From positions 1 to 9,811 of the forward strand of contig JAWXBO010000018.1 in the NCBI GenBank assembly GCA_034440175.1: DNA of 9,811 nt. Reading direction: 5' to 3'. Numbering within the stretch: the first letter of the stretch is position 1; each line of letters opens with the position of its first letter. Under the pieces are notes generated by a model. The model saw only the letters and a program-made list of their open reading frames with translations. It made no database searches and was not told the origin of the DNA. Made by a program: the position numbers and the translations under genes. Below, in pieces: positions 1 through 6,070 of the stretch. The stretch comes from SZUA-430 sp034440175 (GTDB lineage Bacteria > Pseudomonadota > Alphaproteobacteria > Micropepsales > Micropepsaceae).

Positions 1-896
1 TGATCCAGCTTGATCACCAAACGCGGGGCCGCGTGATGTTCGGCGTTGGGCCGGGCCTGCTACCGTCCGACGCCTTTCAGATGGGGATCGATCCGGCGAC
101 GCAGCGCGACCGCATGGTCGAAGCGATCGAAGTGATCCTGAAACTGTTCGCGGGCGAACGCGTGACGAAGAAGACGGAGTGGTTCACGCTGAACAATGCG
201 ATTTCGCAATTGCGGCCCTATACATGGCCGCATCCGGAAATCTGTGTGGCGTCGAGTATCACACCATCAGGCGGCAAGCTTGCGGGCAAGCATGGCTTCG
301 GCATGTTGTGCGTGGCGGCGACCCAAAGCGGGGGCTATGACGCGCTGGGGATCAACTGGAAAATCGCCAACGACGTTGCGGCCGAGAACGGGCGCAAGAT
401 GGACCCCGAGAAGCTTCGCCTTGTCGGGCCGGTGCACATCGCCGAGACGAAGCAGCAGGCCATGGAGAATATCAAATACGGGTTCCATAAGTGGGCGGAG
501 TACTTCGCCAAAATCAGCCCAACGAACACGGCGGAAGACCGCAACATCGATCCGCTTGAGCGCGGCATGCGCGATGGCGTCATCGTGGTTGGCACGCCCG
601 ACGACGCGATTGCGCAGATCAAGCGCCTGCAGGCCAAACAGGGCGAGTTTGGCTGCTTCCTTCAGCTGGCGCACAACTGGGCGACATTCGACAATACGAA
701 GAAGTCGTTCGAGCTCTGGCAGCGCCATGTGACACCGGTGATCAACGGCGCGAACGTCAATCGTGCCGACAGCTATAACGACGCGACGGTGCACTCGGAT
801 AAGTATATCGGCGCGGCGATGGGGGCCGCGATGGCGACAATCCAGAAGCACGCGATCGAGCAAGCGGCGAAGGACAAGAAATCAGCGGCGGAGTGA
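1..896 (+). CDS. LLM-class (luciferase-like) flavin-dependent oxidoreductase, 5'-truncated by the window edge
   Basis: The reading frame is open from base 3 to the TGA at 894-896, about 297 residues. The start lies outside the window; the GTG at 33 is internal. The visible N-terminal part, LDHQTRGRVMFGVGPG, matches the luciferase-like monooxygenase pattern in which an LD..T.GR segment leads into a GVGPG turn. It is followed by a helix with QRDRMVEAIEVI and by a glycine-rich strand region (SSITPSGGKLAGKHGFGML). The segment VVGTPDDAIAQIKRLQ is the usual C-terminal VG.P.. helix of the family. Known members use reduced flavin (FMNH2) and O2 to oxygenate a substrate, in the manner of bacterial luciferase, alkanesulfonate or limonene monooxygenases. 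The substrate cannot be read from this sequence. The C-terminal tail is rich in Ala and Lys. The next gene starts 41 nt downstream on the same strand, so co-transcription is possible. Confidence 0.85.
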   Translation, partial: IQLDHQTRGRVMFGVGPGLLPSDAFQMGIDPATQRDRMVEAIEVILKLFAGERVTKKTEWFTLNNAISQLRPYTWPHPEICVASSITPSGGKLAGKHGFGMLCVAATQSGGYDALGINWKIANDVAAENGRKMDPEKLRLVGPVHIAETKQQAMENIKYGFHKWAEYFAKISPTNTAEDRNIDPLERGMRDGVIVVGTPDDAIAQIKRLQAKQGEFGCFLQLAHNWATFDNTKKSFELWQRHVTPVINGANVNRADSYNDATVHSDKYIGAAMGAAMATIQKHAIEQAAKDKKSAAE

Positions 897-937
897 GCTT
901 GCTGCCGCTCTGTGCTAGAAAATGGGGGGACGTGCCA

Positions 938-1801
938 ATGTTGAGGTTTTTGATATTTGCGTTTGTGTTTTTTGCAACGGCCGCGGCGTCTGACGCCGCG
1001 ACCTGTCCGACGCCATTGCTGCAGACATTTCAACTTGAGTCGAACTCGGCGGGGCAAGTGTACGTCCCGCTTACCGTCAATGGACACACGTCGAAAATGC
1101 TTGTTTGCACGAATTGCGCATGGAGCATGTTGGGAGAGAAATTTCTCGAACGCACCGGGATTCAAAAACGGCAAGGTAACGTCGACTACATCATTCCCGA
1201 CGGCAGCAAGTTGGCTTACACCGAGTTAGTCGAATTGAAGCTCGGCAACATACCCTTCAGAAGAAAAGTTCAGTTCCTGGTTCATGAAGGTTCGGGCGAG
1301 ACCGGGGCATTGGGTCTGCATATTCTGCGCTTGTTCGATCTGGAAATCGACGTTGACAAGAAGCTCGTGTCTTTTCATGGGTGGAACGAATGTGGACGCC
1401 CGAAGGGAGACTGGGCAAGTGGCGCGGTGGAGTTTCCGTTTCAAAGACGTGATGAAGCTCTGAAAACGATTGTGGACGTGAATGGAAAAGCGCTTGAGGT
1501 GACAATTTCAACCGGCCTGCACACCAGTTCCATTTCCATGGGGCTTGCGACCCGCCATTTTGGGCTCACCCCCCGGTCGCCGGGCGTCAGGAAAATCGAT
1601 GACGCCAGATACGAATATTCTCTGCCTGAGTTGTCGATTTCCGGCATTCGCCTTGAGAATGTTCCGCTGGAGATTGTGGAGACTGAACGGCCCGGGATCG
1701 ATTTGGGAAGCCATGAACTCAGTCAATTGCATCTCTACTTTGCATTCGGCTCGGACAAGCTCTTCGCCACAAAATCCGAAATACGTACGCGTGTAAGGTG
1801 A
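938..1801 (+). CDS. Secreted retropepsin-like aspartic-protease-fold protein lacking both catalytic Asp residues
   Basis: I place the start at ATG 938 (287 aa). A GGGGGGA stretch lies at 924-930, 7 nt upstream, and the protein then opens with a clean signal peptide (MLRFLIFAFVFFATAAASDA, probable cleavage near residue 20). The in-frame upstream ATG at 893 overlaps the previous gene and would add a polar extension. Two lobes resemble retropepsin-like domains. Lobe 1 (about 35-150) has VYVPLTVNGH, then VCTNCAWSML where DTGAS is expected, then GALGLHILRLFDLEID, equivalent to the GLLG..FL..f..diD loop. Lobe 2 (about 163-287) has VDVNGKALEVTISTGLHTSSIS, again at a DTGA position. So Asp is Cys57 in lobe 1 and Ser191 in lobe 2. 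The fold call is by motif resemblance. Loss of both aspartates suggests a non-catalytic periplasmic or surface protein, for example a binding protein. The gene looks more AT-rich than its neighbours, which may indicate transfer. Confidence 0.65.
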   Translation: MLRFLIFAFVFFATAAASDAATCPTPLLQTFQLESNSAGQVYVPLTVNGHTSKMLVCTNCAWSMLGEKFLERTGIQKRQGNVDYIIPDGSKLAYTELVELKLGNIPFRRKVQFLVHEGSGETGALGLHILRLFDLEIDVDKKLVSFHGWNECGRPKGDWASGAVEFPFQRRDEALKTIVDVNGKALEVTISTGLHTSSISMGLATRHFGLTPRSPGVRKIDDARYEYSLPELSISGIRLENVPLEIVETERPGIDLGSHELSQLHLYFAFGSDKLFATKSEIRTRVR

Positions 1802-1804
1802 CGG

Positions 1805-3592
1805 CTAAAGCCTGATCTCGCCCGCAGCGATGCGGTCGTGGAGTTCTGGGGTCATGGTGACGTATTGGCTGGTGATGGGGTCGAGAAAATAGAGCGGTTC
1901 TGAGATCATGCGCGGATCATAGCCTTCTTTCACCAACTCAATTTTTCTGTGCTTGAACGTGCCGGTGACTTCGATTTCACCTTGCAGGCGCAGGAAAATC
2001 GGGCGCGAATAGGCTGGCAGATTTCTGTCGAGGTGTTCTTTGAACTTCACCAGATCGGGGAGGCCTGCAACCACGAGTGCCGCCATGCCGGCTTTGCCAT
2101 CGGTTCCAGGAACTTTGACACCGTAGACATTGGCTTCCTTGATGCCGGGGAAAACCGAAATTGCTTCGGCGACTTCGCTGGTGGCGACGTTTTCGCCCTT
2201 CCAGCGAAACGTGTCACCAATGCGGTCGACGAAATAATAATAGCCGCCGGCGTCGCGCCGCAAAAGATCGCCGGTGCGAAACCAGGCGTCGTCGCGCTCG
2301 AAAACATTGCGCAGTATTTTCTTTTCGGTGTCGGTGCCCTTGGAGTAACCCTCAAAGCGGCCACGTTCTTCGTCGATCTTGCCGATCGCCTCGCCCACCT
2401 CGTCGGCATGGCTTTCAATACAAAAGCCGTCCGGGCCGCGTATGGGTTGTTCGTGTTCGATATCGAAGCGGACCAGCCGCGTTTTCAAGACGTTGCGCAT
2501 GTAGCCTGGAATACGGCCGATGGCGCCGGCTTTGCCGTCGGCATTTACAAGCGCGACGTTGCCTTCGGTGGCACCGTAGAATTCGATGATCCACGGAATG
2601 TTGAAGCGGGCCTGGAAGGCTGGCCAAATCTCGGGCCGCAGGCCGTTGCCCATCACAACGCGCAATTTGTGTTTGCGTTCGAGAGGATGGGGTGGCGCGT
2701 TCAAGAGATACCGGCAAAGCTCGCCGATATATTCAAACTGGGTGGCGCCATAGCGCTCGCAATCGTCCCAGAATTGGGTGGTCGAGAATTTGCGCTTGAT
2801 GATGACGGAGCCGCCGACCGTCAAGGTCGAGCCGATGGCGCAGACACCGCCCGCGGAATGATAGAGCGGCAGAACAACGTACATGCGGTCGCGTTCGGTC
2901 GATCTCATCGCGACGGCAAAGCTGTGCATCATCGTCTGGATGCGCAGGTGGCTCATGTTTGCGGCCTTGGGCAGGCCGGTGGTCCCGCTGGTGTAAATGT
3001 AAAAGCATTTGGCGGCGGCTGTCAGCCCCTGGCGCGCGTCTTTGGGCAATGGCGCGTCTGACTGACGAAGGAGCGCCTCGTCGAGGTTTTCGGCACCCGC
3101 CACTGTTTCGCCCGTCGCCCAGACGACCAGCTGTTCCTGCAGTTCGCCGGAACATGAGGCGTAGTTTGCGGCCATCTCTGCGCCCAACACCAGATGCCGG
3201 GCACCCGATATCGACAGGCTATGGGCCAGAGCTCGTTCTCGCAGGTTGGTGTTGATGAGGGCTACCGTCACGCCGATCTTGATCAGGCCGGTCCAGGCAA
3301 ACAGATACTCGGGCCGGTTTTCCATCAACAGCGCGACCGCATCACCCTGCTTGAGGCCGATCGATTGGGCCCAGCGCGCGTAGCGGTTGGCGTGAGCTTC
3401 ATATTCTTTGTAGGTGTATTTCTTGTCTTCAAACCAGATGGCAACATTGTCCGGGCGCACTGCGGCCCAATGCTCGATGATATCGGCGACCGTTTGGGGG
3501 GACTCTGGCTTGATCTTGCCGACCCGGCGCAAGAGCCTGACGATATTACCGACAAACCGCACTTCACGTGCGGCCGCGCTGAAAAGGCTCAC
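1805..3592 (-). CDS. Long-chain acyl-CoA synthetase, FATP/FadD6-like AMP-binding enzyme
   Basis: This 595-residue protein belongs to the adenylate-forming ANL superfamily, which activates fatty acids with ATP to an acyl-AMP and transfers the acyl group to CoA. Visible motifs are the P-loop YTSGTTGLPK (200-209), PLYHSAGG (242-249), the adenine-binding FYGATEGN (338-345), FRTGDLL with the ribose-binding Asp (438-444), the hinge DRIGDTFRWKGENV (456-469), and a C-terminal GTFKHRK with the likely catalytic Lys547. The form FYGATEGN together with YYYFVDRIGDTFRWKGENV is typical of the FATP/very-long-chain subgroup rather than FadD proper. The start is GTG at 3592, the first possible start after an in-frame TAG at 3593-3595. 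Only a weak purine run (CGGGAAA) precedes it. Length is normal for the family. It converges on the preceding plus-strand gene with 3 nt between stop codons, and diverges from the TusA-like gene. Chain-length specificity cannot be read from the sequence. Confidence 0.92.
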   Translation of the reverse strand: MSLFSAAAREVRFVGNIVRLLRRVGKIKPESPQTVADIIEHWAAVRPDNVAIWFEDKKYTYKEYEAHANRYARWAQSIGLKQGDAVALLMENRPEYLFAWTGLIKIGVTVALINTNLRERALAHSLSISGARHLVLGAEMAANYASCSGELQEQLVVWATGETVAGAENLDEALLRQSDAPLPKDARQGLTAAAKCFYIYTSGTTGLPKAANMSHLRIQTMMHSFAVAMRSTERDRMYVVLPLYHSAGGVCAIGSTLTVGGSVIIKRKFSTTQFWDDCERYGATQFEYIGELCRYLLNAPPHPLERKHKLRVVMGNGLRPEIWPAFQARFNIPWIIEFYGATEGNVALVNADGKAGAIGRIPGYMRNVLKTRLVRFDIEHEQPIRGPDGFCIESHADEVGEAIGKIDEERGRFEGYSKGTDTEKKILRNVFERDDAWFRTGDLLRRDAGGYYYFVDRIGDTFRWKGENVATSEVAEAISVFPGIKEANVYGVKVPGTDGKAGMAALVVAGLPDLVKFKEHLDRNLPAYSRPIFLRLQGEIEVTGTFKHRKIELVKEGYDPRMISEPLYFLDPITSQYVTMTPELHDRIAAGEIRL

Positions 3593-3646
3593 CTAAAATT
3601 TCCCGTAACTGGCAATGAATGAAACGATGTTACGTGCGACTTAGAA

Positions 3647-3668
3647 GGTCAAACACTCCCGGGTCAAG
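3647..3668 (-). promoter_or_regulatory. Possible minus-strand promoter for the acyl-CoA synthetase gene
   Basis: On the minus strand TTGACC (complement of 3662-3667) is followed after about 16 nt by TCTAAG near 3640-3645. A second TTGACC sits at 3647-3652. These are partial matches to -35 and -10 boxes in the 92-nt divergent gap between the synthetase and the TusA-like gene. This is sequence resemblance only. Confidence 0.25.
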
Positions 3669-3672
3669 ATGA

Positions 3673-3678
3673 TATGAT
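3673..3678 (+). promoter_or_regulatory. Candidate -10 box for the TusA-like gene, possibly giving a leaderless mRNA
   Basis: TATGAT, five of six matches to TATAAT, ends 6 nt before the ATG at 3685. A start of transcription about 7 nt downstream would fall on or next to the ATG. There is no good Shine-Dalgarno sequence before that ATG and no convincing -35 box. The reading as a leaderless promoter is inference. Confidence 0.3.
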
Positions 3679-3684
3679 CGGAAT

Positions 3685-3945
3685 ATGAGCGAACCCGGCA
3701 CACTCTGGCAGAACGCGGCAGAGCTCGATCTTACGGGCTTGAAGTGTCCACTGCCTGCGTTGATGACGGAGAGAGCCCTAAAGCGAATTGTGCCGGGAAG
3801 CCTGATGGCGGTGACGGTGAGCGATGCGCTGGCGCCGCTCGACTTGCGCCATCTGTGTGAGCGCGACGGCCATGAGGTTATCGATGAGGTCCTGAAAAGC
3901 AACGGGGCCAAGCGGTTGCTGATCTGCCGCGGGCCCCGTCTGTAA
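3685..3945 (+). CDS. TusA/SirA-family sulfurtransferase (sulfur carrier protein)
   Basis: This is an 86-residue protein, the usual size for the TusA/SirA/YedF family. The signature is at residues 15-31, LDLTGLKCPLPALMTERAL, with the CPxP motif at 21-24. Cys21 is the residue that would carry a persulfide. The rest, VPGSLMAVTVSDALAPLDLRHLCERDGHEV, fits the small two-layer alpha/beta fold, in which the strand 'g..l.V..sD..a..dl...c...GhevI' is conserved. Family members relay sulfur for tRNA thiolation, molybdenum cofactor maturation or sulfur oxidation. Which role applies here is not shown, because no dsr, tus or mol partner genes are visible. It is transcribed away from the acyl-CoA synthetase gene and ends 11 nt before the stop of the convergent small ORF at 3957-4064. 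Confidence 0.9.
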   Translation: MSEPGTLWQNAAELDLTGLKCPLPALMTERALKRIVPGSLMAVTVSDALAPLDLRHLCERDGHEVIDEVLKSNGAKRLLICRGPRL

Positions 3946-3956
3946 ATGGGACATGA

Positions 3957-4064
3957 TCAGACAGCGATTGCCAGAGCCGTCGAGCCGACGGTGAAGAATG
4001 AAAGGCCGAGCAATGATGCGATGGCGATGGCTGAAATCTGGACAATGACGGTGAGCGTTTTCAT
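3957..4064 (-). CDS. Small single-span membrane protein, 35 aa, paralogue of the upstream 31-aa ORF
   Basis: This minus-strand ORF of 35 codons begins at ATG 4062-4064 and ends at TGA 3957-3959. AAGGAAAA is placed about 7 nt before the start, a good ribosome binding site. The product starts MKTLTVIVQISAIAIAS and is almost entirely hydrophobic after residue 4, with one predicted membrane span (about 5-35) and no charged residue after Lys2. It aligns without gaps from the start with the 31-aa product encoded just upstream (4125-4220). Shared residues are Met1, Lys2, Thr3, Thr5, Ser11, Ala12, Ala14, Ile15, Ala16 and Leu21. The two are in tandem, 60 nt apart, on the same strand. I do not recognise a family, and the function is unknown. 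It could also be a secretion leader or a toxin-like peptide, but nothing specific supports either. Confidence 0.6.
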   Translation of the reverse strand: MKTLTVIVQISAIAIASLLGLSFFTVGSTALAIAV

Positions 4065-4117
4065 AGCGGTTTTCCTTGTATGCGGGCTTGGGGTTTGTAA
4101 GCTAGGGATCTAGTCTT

Positions 4118-4134
4118 GGTGGCGTTACGCCACC
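4118..4134 (-). repeat. Perfect 7-bp stem-loop with the small-ORF stop codon in its loop
   Basis: GGTGGCG (4118-4124) and CGCCACC (4128-4134) are exact reverse complements around a 3-nt loop at 4125-4127. The loop is precisely the TAA stop codon of the 31-aa minus-strand ORF. On the minus-strand transcript no U-run follows, so it is not a standard intrinsic terminator. It may instead stabilise the mRNA or tune expression of the following 35-aa ORF. Confidence 0.55.
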
Positions 4135-4220
4135 CCGGCTGCGGGAACTGCGAGTGCGAGCATCGCGTAGAGTGCGATTGCGACTGCGGACCATTCGATC
4201 ATGGTGGTCATCGTTTTCAT
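4125..4220 (-). CDS. Small single-span membrane protein, 31 aa, first of a tandem pair
   Basis: This minus-strand ORF of 31 codons begins at ATG 4218-4220 and ends at TAA 4125-4127. It has one of the strongest ribosome binding sites in the window: AAGGAG followed by AGAAGGT just before the ATG. The product starts MKTMTTMIEWSAVAIAL and continues with a hydrophobic Ala/Leu-rich stretch ending VPAAGVA. It looks like one transmembrane helix (about 10-29) with a single Lys near the N terminus and one Glu at position 9. It resembles the 35-aa product encoded next on the same strand (ten identical positions in 31). The final codons and stop lie within a perfect hairpin. No family is recognised. The strong ribosome site, the paralogue and the shared MKT-x-T start argue that it is real; expression and conservation are not shown by sequence alone. 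Confidence 0.6.
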   Translation of the reverse strand: MKTMTTMIEWSAVAIALYAMLALAVPAAGVA

Positions 4221-4487
4221 TACCTTCTCTCCTTTTGTGCCTTGCTCGCTTTCAAGTTCTGCGGGTTCGGTCTTTTCTGCCTCGGTAGCTAGTATGTAGT
4301 TGGTACTATAGCCAAATCAACTGCATTAGCTGCATGATAGGTCTGCTGGTGGCGCATGCCTCAGCCCTTTGCTAAAAAACTACAATAAATTCAATTAGTT
4401 ATCCATTTTGGAACTTTGACCGGGCGTTAATCTTGTTCACAAGGCTGAGATAGGTTATTTAATGACTGGATAGTTATTAACTTTACC
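4221..4487. promoter_or_regulatory. AT-rich divergent intergenic region between the small ORFs and the TetR operon
   Basis: No convincing gene lies in these 267 nt. On the minus strand TTGATT (complement of 4315-4320) and CATACT (complement of 4291-4296), 18 nt apart, could form a promoter about 70 nt before the 31-aa ORF. The pair AGTTG/CAACT at 4298-4302 and 4318-4322 brackets that region. On the plus strand TTGTTC (4433-4438), 17 nt, then TATTTA (4456-4461) is a weak promoter match for the tetR gene. The short palindrome GTTA-T-TAAC lies at 4473-4481, and related segments ATAGGTTATT and ATAGTTATT repeat at 4450-4459 and 4470-4478. A TetR operator is likely to be somewhere here. Its exact position is inference. 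Confidence 0.4.
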
Positions 4488-5129
4488 ATGACCCAGATTG
4501 AGCGATCCCAACGATGGCAACGCCGCAAAGATGCGCGGCCGGCGGAGCTGTTGGATGCCGCGCTTTCGGAGTTCTTTGAGAAGGGCTTTGCGGCGGCGCG
4601 CCTTGAAGACATCGCCACCCGGGCCGGGGTCTCCAAGGGTACGATCTACCGCTACTTCGACAGCAAGGAAGACGTGTTCGAAGCGCTGGTTACAGCGATA
4701 CCGCAAGCCAATGTCGAGGCAATGCGTGCGGCGGCCAGCGACACCTCGATACCGGCGGATGTTTTGCTGGAGCGCCTGTTGCGTGCGGTCGCCGCCATCG
4801 CCCGCGATGAGCGGATCATGAAGTTTCCACGGCTCGTCATCGGTGAGGCGGGCCGGTTCCCGAAATTGGCTGACACTTACAAGCGCGAAGTCATATCGCG
4901 CGCGGTGGGGATTCTCACGTCCGTGATCCAACGCGGTATTGAGGAAGGTGGCTTGCGAGCGGTGCCTCCGGAGAATGCAGCCTATGCGGCGGTGGCGCCG
5001 CTGTTGTTTGTGGCGATCTGGCAAACGACGTTTGAGAGGCCCGATGACACCCCCTTCGAGGCGCAGGCATTTGCCGATCAGCACATAGACAATTTCTTGC
5101 GCGGCATGCGGCGGGAGGCAACGTCATGA
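4488..5129 (+). CDS. TetR/AcrR-family transcriptional regulator, CecR-like, of the exporter operon
   Basis: This 213-residue protein has the TetR N-terminal DNA-binding domain at about 18-64. LLDAALSEFFEKGFAAARLE is followed by DIATRAGVSKGTIYRYFDSKED, the helix-turn-helix with the GVSKGTIYRYF recognition-helix consensus. The remaining mostly helical part (70-205) would be the ligand-binding and dimer domain. It is the first gene of a four-gene operon with an HlyD-like adaptor, an ABC ATPase and an ABC permease. This is the arrangement of the Escherichia coli cecR (ybiH)-ybhGFSR locus, where the regulator controls the exporter. By that analogy it is a repressor of its own operon, released by an exported compound; the ligand is unknown. 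The ATG at 4488 has no Shine-Dalgarno sequence (TTAACTTTACC precedes it), and no other plausible start exists before an in-frame TGA at 4446. Its stop overlaps the next start by 4 nt. Confidence 0.93.
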   Translation: MTQIERSQRWQRRKDARPAELLDAALSEFFEKGFAAARLEDIATRAGVSKGTIYRYFDSKEDVFEALVTAIPQANVEAMRAAASDTSIPADVLLERLLRAVAAIARDERIMKFPRLVIGEAGRFPKLADTYKREVISRAVGILTSVIQRGIEEGGLRAVPPENAAYAAVAPLLFVAIWQTTFERPDDTPFEAQAFADQHIDNFLRGMRREATS

Positions 5130-6070
5130 GACTGGCGCGTGCCGTTGTGATCTGTGCCGCTTTGATGCTGGCTGCTTGCGGTGGCGATAGCGCTCGCGTC
5201 GTCAGCGGCTATGTCGAAGGCGAGTATGTTCATATCGCCGCGCCGGAAGGCGGCTGGGTGACTGAGGTGCTGGTGTCGCGGGGTGCGACTGTGAAAACCG
5301 GTGATGCGCTGTTCACGCTCGATGCAGAGGCGCAAGTGGCACAGCGCGATCAAGCCGCGGCGCAACTCTCGGTCGCGAAGGCGCAACTCGCCAACGTGCA
5401 AAAAGGCCGGCGGCCGGATGAGATTGCAGGGCTCGAGGCCACTTTGGCGCAAGCAAGTGCGAACTTCAACTTGGCGGACGCTGAGCTCACGCGGGCCAGC
5501 GACTTGAAGGCGCGTGGGCATGTTTCGCAGAGCTTTCTGGACACACGCCAAGCGCAACGCGAGGCCGTTCGACAACAGTTGAAGCTGGCCCAGTCCAACC
5601 TGGCGTTGGCGCGCAAAGGGGCGCGCGACGATGAAATCGCTGCCGCCACCGCGAATGTCAAAGCCGCGAGCGCAGCACTTGCACGGGCCGAGTATGCTCT
5701 GAACCAGCGCCGCATTCTGGCCAAGGTTTCCGGGCGCGTTGAAGATGTCTTGCGGCGGCAAGGCGAGTTCGTTCCGCCGGGAGGTGCGATACTTCAAGTG
5801 TTGCCGCCGCGGAATGTGAAGATCCGCTTTTTTGTGCCCGAGCTGTTGCGCGCGCGGGTGAAAGTTGGGCTCAATGTCGATGTTAATTGCGACGGTTGTG
5901 GGCGCGACCATCGGGCCCGCATCACATTTCTATCATCCATCGCTGAATACACGCCGCCGGTTATCTATAGCGCCGGATCGCGCGAGAAACTTGTGTGGAT
6001 GGTGGAGGCAGAGCCTGCGAAAGGCGTCCATTTGAGCCCGGGGCAACCGGTCGATGTGACTTTGCCGTGA
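5126..6070 (+). CDS. HlyD-family periplasmic adaptor, lipoprotein, YbhG-like (membrane fusion protein)
   Basis: This is a 314-residue protein with a lipoprotein signal at the start: a basic N terminus, a hydrophobic run and the lipobox LAAC (residues 15-18), so Cys18 is probably lipidated. Then come a lipoyl-like hairpin domain (VEGEYVHIAAPEGGWVTEVLV, continuing SRGATVKTGDALFTLD, 30-66), a long Ala/Gln-rich coiled-coil hairpin (about 67-195), the returning half lipoyl segment RRILAKVSGRVEDVLRRQGE (195-214) and a beta domain. Two related segments, KGRRPDEIAGLEATLAQA (93-110) and KGARDDEIAAATANVKAA (164-181), form an internal repeat of the hairpin, typical of YbhG-type adaptors. The adaptor would link the inner-membrane ABC transporter to an outer-membrane channel; none is encoded here. 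A CDGC motif lies at 255-258. ATG 5126 overlaps the tetR stop, and the 3' end overlaps the ATPase start. Confidence 0.93.
   Translation: MRLARAVVICAALMLAACGGDSARVVSGYVEGEYVHIAAPEGGWVTEVLVSRGATVKTGDALFTLDAEAQVAQRDQAAAQLSVAKAQLANVQKGRRPDEIAGLEATLAQASANFNLADAELTRASDLKARGHVSQSFLDTRQAQREAVRQQLKLAQSNLALARKGARDDEIAAATANVKAASAALARAEYALNQRRILAKVSGRVEDVLRRQGEFVPPGGAILQVLPPRNVKIRFFVPELLRARVKVGLNVDVNCDGCGRDHRARITFLSSIAEYTPPVIYSAGSREKLVWMVEAEPAKGVHLSPGQPVDVTLP

Noticed and set aside
267..863. A 198-codon minus-strand frame within the luciferase-like gene
   Set aside because: Antisense shadow of a conserved reading frame.
1949..3061. A 370-codon open frame on the plus strand inside the acyl-CoA synthetase gene
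   Set aside because: It lies wholly antisense to a gene with all the motifs of its family; the length is what high-GC codon bias produces on the opposite strand, and the product shows no recognisable motif.
4322..4380. Short minus-strand ORF starting near 4356 (MRHQQTYH)
   Set aside because: About 22 codons, no ribosome site, no hydrophobic or family pattern; treated as non-coding.
5078..5911. A 277-codon minus-strand open frame across the HlyD-like gene
   Set aside because: Antisense shadow of a well-supported coding region with low-complexity Ala/Gln codons; no ribosome site or family motif.
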